Origin: Flavobacterium sp. RSP15
GTDB taxonomy: Bacteria; Bacteroidota; Bacteroidia; Flavobacteriales; Flavobacteriaceae
Length of the DNA: 64,000 nt
Reading direction: 5' to 3'
Assembly: GCF_003968755.1 (NCBI RefSeq)
Contig: NZ_RYDL01000012.1
Location: 1-64,000, forward strand
A program made the translations under genes and the position numbers. Below the pieces are notes generated by a model. It worked only from the letters and a program-made list of their open reading frames with translations. It made no database searches and was not told where the DNA came from. Positions 62,411 through 64,000 of the stretch are shown piece after piece (position 1 is the first letter of the stretch; the number at the start of each line of letters is the position of its first letter).

Positions 62411-63160
62411 CAATTGCATGGGTACTTCCATCAACAGGATTTCGGCACTAGCGGAATTAGCGGTAATTTTAATAGCATTAGTATCCCAGATTCCTACTCC
62501 GTCTCGCTCGTTTAAAGCAATGTTTCCTATTGTAAAATCGCCTTTCAAAACAAAAGCGTAGATTCCGTTTCCGGGTTTTTTTAATGCATACGTGGCAGCA
62601 AAATTCTCGTCGAATTTCCCTATATGAAACCACGCATCTTGATGAATCCAGACACCTTCATCCTCAGGATTTGGGGATAGAATTTGTTGGAGTTTATTGT
62701 GACGGTCGTTTAAATCTAAAGTAACTTGATCATAACGAGGCGTTACATTTTTTTTATTTGGATAAATCCAAATCTGCAAAAATTTAACCAGCTGGTCTTT
62801 ATTTTTATTGTATTCGCTGTGAAAAATTCCCGTACCGGCACTCATGGCCTGAATATCCCCTTCCTTGATTACCGTAATATTGCCCATACTGTCATGGTGT
62901 TCTAAATCGCCTTCGAGCGGAATAGAAATGATTTCCATATTGTCATGCGGATGTTTCCCAAAACCCAGCCCCTGATTGACTCTGTCATCATTGAGCACGC
63001 GCAATACACCAAAATTCATTCGCTCCGGATTTTGATAATTCGCAAAACTAAACGTATGATACGATTCCAGCCAACCGTGATTGGCATGACCTCGCGTGTT
63101 TCCTTTGTGCAAAACAAAATGCGTAAGTACTCCTTCTGTATTTTTATCTGTATTTTCCAT
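62408..63160 (-). CDS. Pirin family protein
   Basis: This bicupin protein of about 250 residues (ATG at 63160; an open frame upstream to 63229 is AT-rich and not needed) has the metal site GFGKHPHDNMEIISIPLEGDLEHHDSMGN and FHSEYNKNKDQLVKFLQIWI. Pirins bind iron in the N-terminal cupin, and some are quercetin 2,3-dioxygenases. The bacterial role is usually unknown. A Crp-like regulator gene lies just upstream in the same direction. It is unrelated to the polysaccharide locus. Confidence 0.9.
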   Translation of the reverse strand: MENTDKNTEGVLTHFVLHKGNTRGHANHGWLESYHTFSFANYQNPERMNFGVLRVLNDDRVNQGLGFGKHPHDNMEIISIPLEGDLEHHDSMGNITVIKEGDIQAMSAGTGIFHSEYNKNKDQLVKFLQIWIYPNKKNVTPRYDQVTLDLNDRHNKLQQILSPNPEDEGVWIHQDAWFHIGKFDENFAATYALKKPGNGIYAFVLKGDFTIGNIALNERDGVGIWDTNAIKITANSASAEILLMEVPMQL

Positions 63161-63250
63161 TGTCCTATTCTTTAAAAATATAATGCAAAGGTGCGTCAAA
63201 AAAAAGGCATTTGCATTGAACCAGGACAAGAAATGAAAAATTATGAGACT

Positions 63251-63832
63251 TTAAAGTTTTGCCATTTTGGTTCTCACTTTACTTAAAAACTCAGCCGAAA
63301 TCCCCAGATAAGAAGCAATGTAATGCTGGGCAACGCGCTGCGATAGTGTGGGATACTGTTCCAGAAACTCTATGTATTTCTCGGTCGCTGTTTTAGAAAT
63401 AGTATGAAATAAACGGTCTTGCGTAACGGCCAGACTGCGCTGCATCAGGATGCGGAACGCGCGTTCAAACTTTGGTGCTTTGGCAAATAATTCTTCTTTT
63501 GCTTCCGGACTAAACAGCAAAAAATCACAATCTTCCAACGTTTCGATATACACACGGCTTGGTGCATCTTCGTATATATTAAAAGAAATATCGCTCACCC
63601 ACGAATTCTCGAGCGCAAATTGCAGAATAACTTCAAAACCATTGTCGTCAATATAATATTTCCGGACACAACCTTTGATGACAAAAGCTTCAAAATGACA
63701 CATTTCGCCTTCCTGAAGTAAAACCGTTTTCTTAGCAACGGCTTTATATTCCAGCAAAGAATTGAAAATTTCTAGTTCTTTGGGTTCAAAAGTGACATAA
63801 CGACTTATGTTTTTATTAATTTGGGGATACAA
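63251..63832 (-). CDS. Crp/Fnr family transcriptional regulator
   Basis: This 193-residue protein has an N-terminal cyclic-nucleotide-binding-like domain (VLLQEGEMCHFEAFVIKGCVRKYYID) and a short C-terminal helix-turn-helix (QHYIASYLGISAEFLSKVRTKM). It is of the short Bacteroidetes type often found next to pirin or oxidoreductase genes, and may regulate the pirin gene 90 bp downstream. The effector is unknown. Confidence 0.88.
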   Translation of the reverse strand: MYPQINKNISRYVTFEPKELEIFNSLLEYKAVAKKTVLLQEGEMCHFEAFVIKGCVRKYYIDDNGFEVILQFALENSWVSDISFNIYEDAPSRVYIETLEDCDFLLFSPEAKEELFAKAPKFERAFRILMQRSLAVTQDRLFHTISKTATEKYIEFLEQYPTLSQRVAQHYIASYLGISAEFLSKVRTKMAKL

Positions 63833-63945
63833 TAGTTTCTCGTTTAGAATTTAAAGATAGCTAAATACCCTTAAAAAATGACTCGTAAATACATTAAATT
63901 AGCAAGATTTCCTCAAAAAACAAAATCTGCTCTCGATTAAATTCC

Positions 63946-63953
63946 TATTTTTG
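63946..63953 (+). promoter_or_regulatory. Bacteroidetes-type -7 promoter element for the gene at the window end
   Basis: TATTTTTG matches TAnnTTTG exactly, 28 bp upstream of the ATG at 63982. It is divergent from the Crp-family regulator gene. Confidence 0.4.
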
Positions 63954-63981
63954 TTCCAATAAAAACATAATAAAAAAATTT

Positions 63982-64000
63982 ATGCTCATTATAGGAATTG
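63982..64000 (+). CDS. Start of a gene, possibly uridine kinase (partial)
   Basis: Only six codons are visible (MLIIGI). This matches how Bacteroidetes uridine kinases begin, and a promoter element stands at a proper distance, so the call is plausible, but such a short sequence proves nothing. It runs out of the window. Confidence 0.3.

Overview
The window looks like a chromosomal piece of a Flavobacterium-type member of the Bacteroidetes (Flavobacteriaceae). The DNA is AT-rich, Shine-Dalgarno sequences are weak, several genes sit close behind Bacteroidetes promoter elements of the TAnnTTTG type, and the housekeeping proteins are of Flavobacterium type. No rRNA, tRNA or CRISPR array was seen.

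Layout. (1) 1-13 kb is mostly housekeeping: hisS, an FtsX/MacB-type permease, prmC with a GNAT acetyltransferase, ribD with a HAD phosphatase and a YigZ/IMPACT protein, a hotdog thioesterase, dnaA, a low-molecular-weight tyrosine phosphatase, an RsmI-like methyltransferase, a 2,4-dienoyl-CoA-reductase-like SDR and a CpsB-type PHP phosphatase. (2) 13-60.9 kb is one very large surface-polysaccharide locus, essentially all on the minus strand. It contains wzc and wza (export), a PglF/CapD-like dehydratase with PglE, PglD and PglC homologues (a complete set for a di-N-acetyl-bacillosamine-type first sugar), about eight glycosyltransferases, a heparinase II/III-like protein, a two-domain oxidoreductase, an amidotransferase trio (WbpG-like, HisH-like, HisF-like), wzy and wzx, a CDP-3,6-dideoxyhexose cassette ending in a tyvelose epimerase, wecB/wecC, gmd/fcl/manC, a small nucleotidyltransferase, a second UDP-sugar dehydrogenase and rfbB. 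(3) 61-64 kb carries an O-antigen ABC-exporter permease without its ATPase, a pirin, a Crp-family regulator and the first bases of a probable uridine kinase gene.

Taken together, the locus predicts a Wzx/Wzy-type polysaccharide. It would be started by PglC with a bacillosamine-like sugar and could contain a 3,6-dideoxyhexose, an N-acetylmannosaminuronic-acid-type sugar, L-fucose and an acetamidino-modified sugar. It would be exported by Wza/Wzc and controlled by the CpsB-type phosphatase. This is inferred from gene content only.

The least ordinary parts are not the enzymes. Between gmd and fcl, which are usually neighbours, lies a 3.8-kb island: a toxin-antitoxin pair and two decayed genes (an AlbA_2 regulator with two TAG codons, and a RhuM-like gene with one TAA). 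Every unit is bounded by large palindromic repeat blocks built from GGTTAATCG and CGATTAACC. Elsewhere, a palindromic repeat family (core TCGACTGCGCTC) appears in intergenic blocks and also in frame inside prmC and inside the UDP-sugar dehydrogenase gene. Two nearly identical composite repeats flank rfbB and the ABC permease. Other phased 7-8-bp repeats and two gene remnants (an oxidoreductase 5' end and an acetyltransferase 3' end) show that this locus has been rearranged repeatedly.
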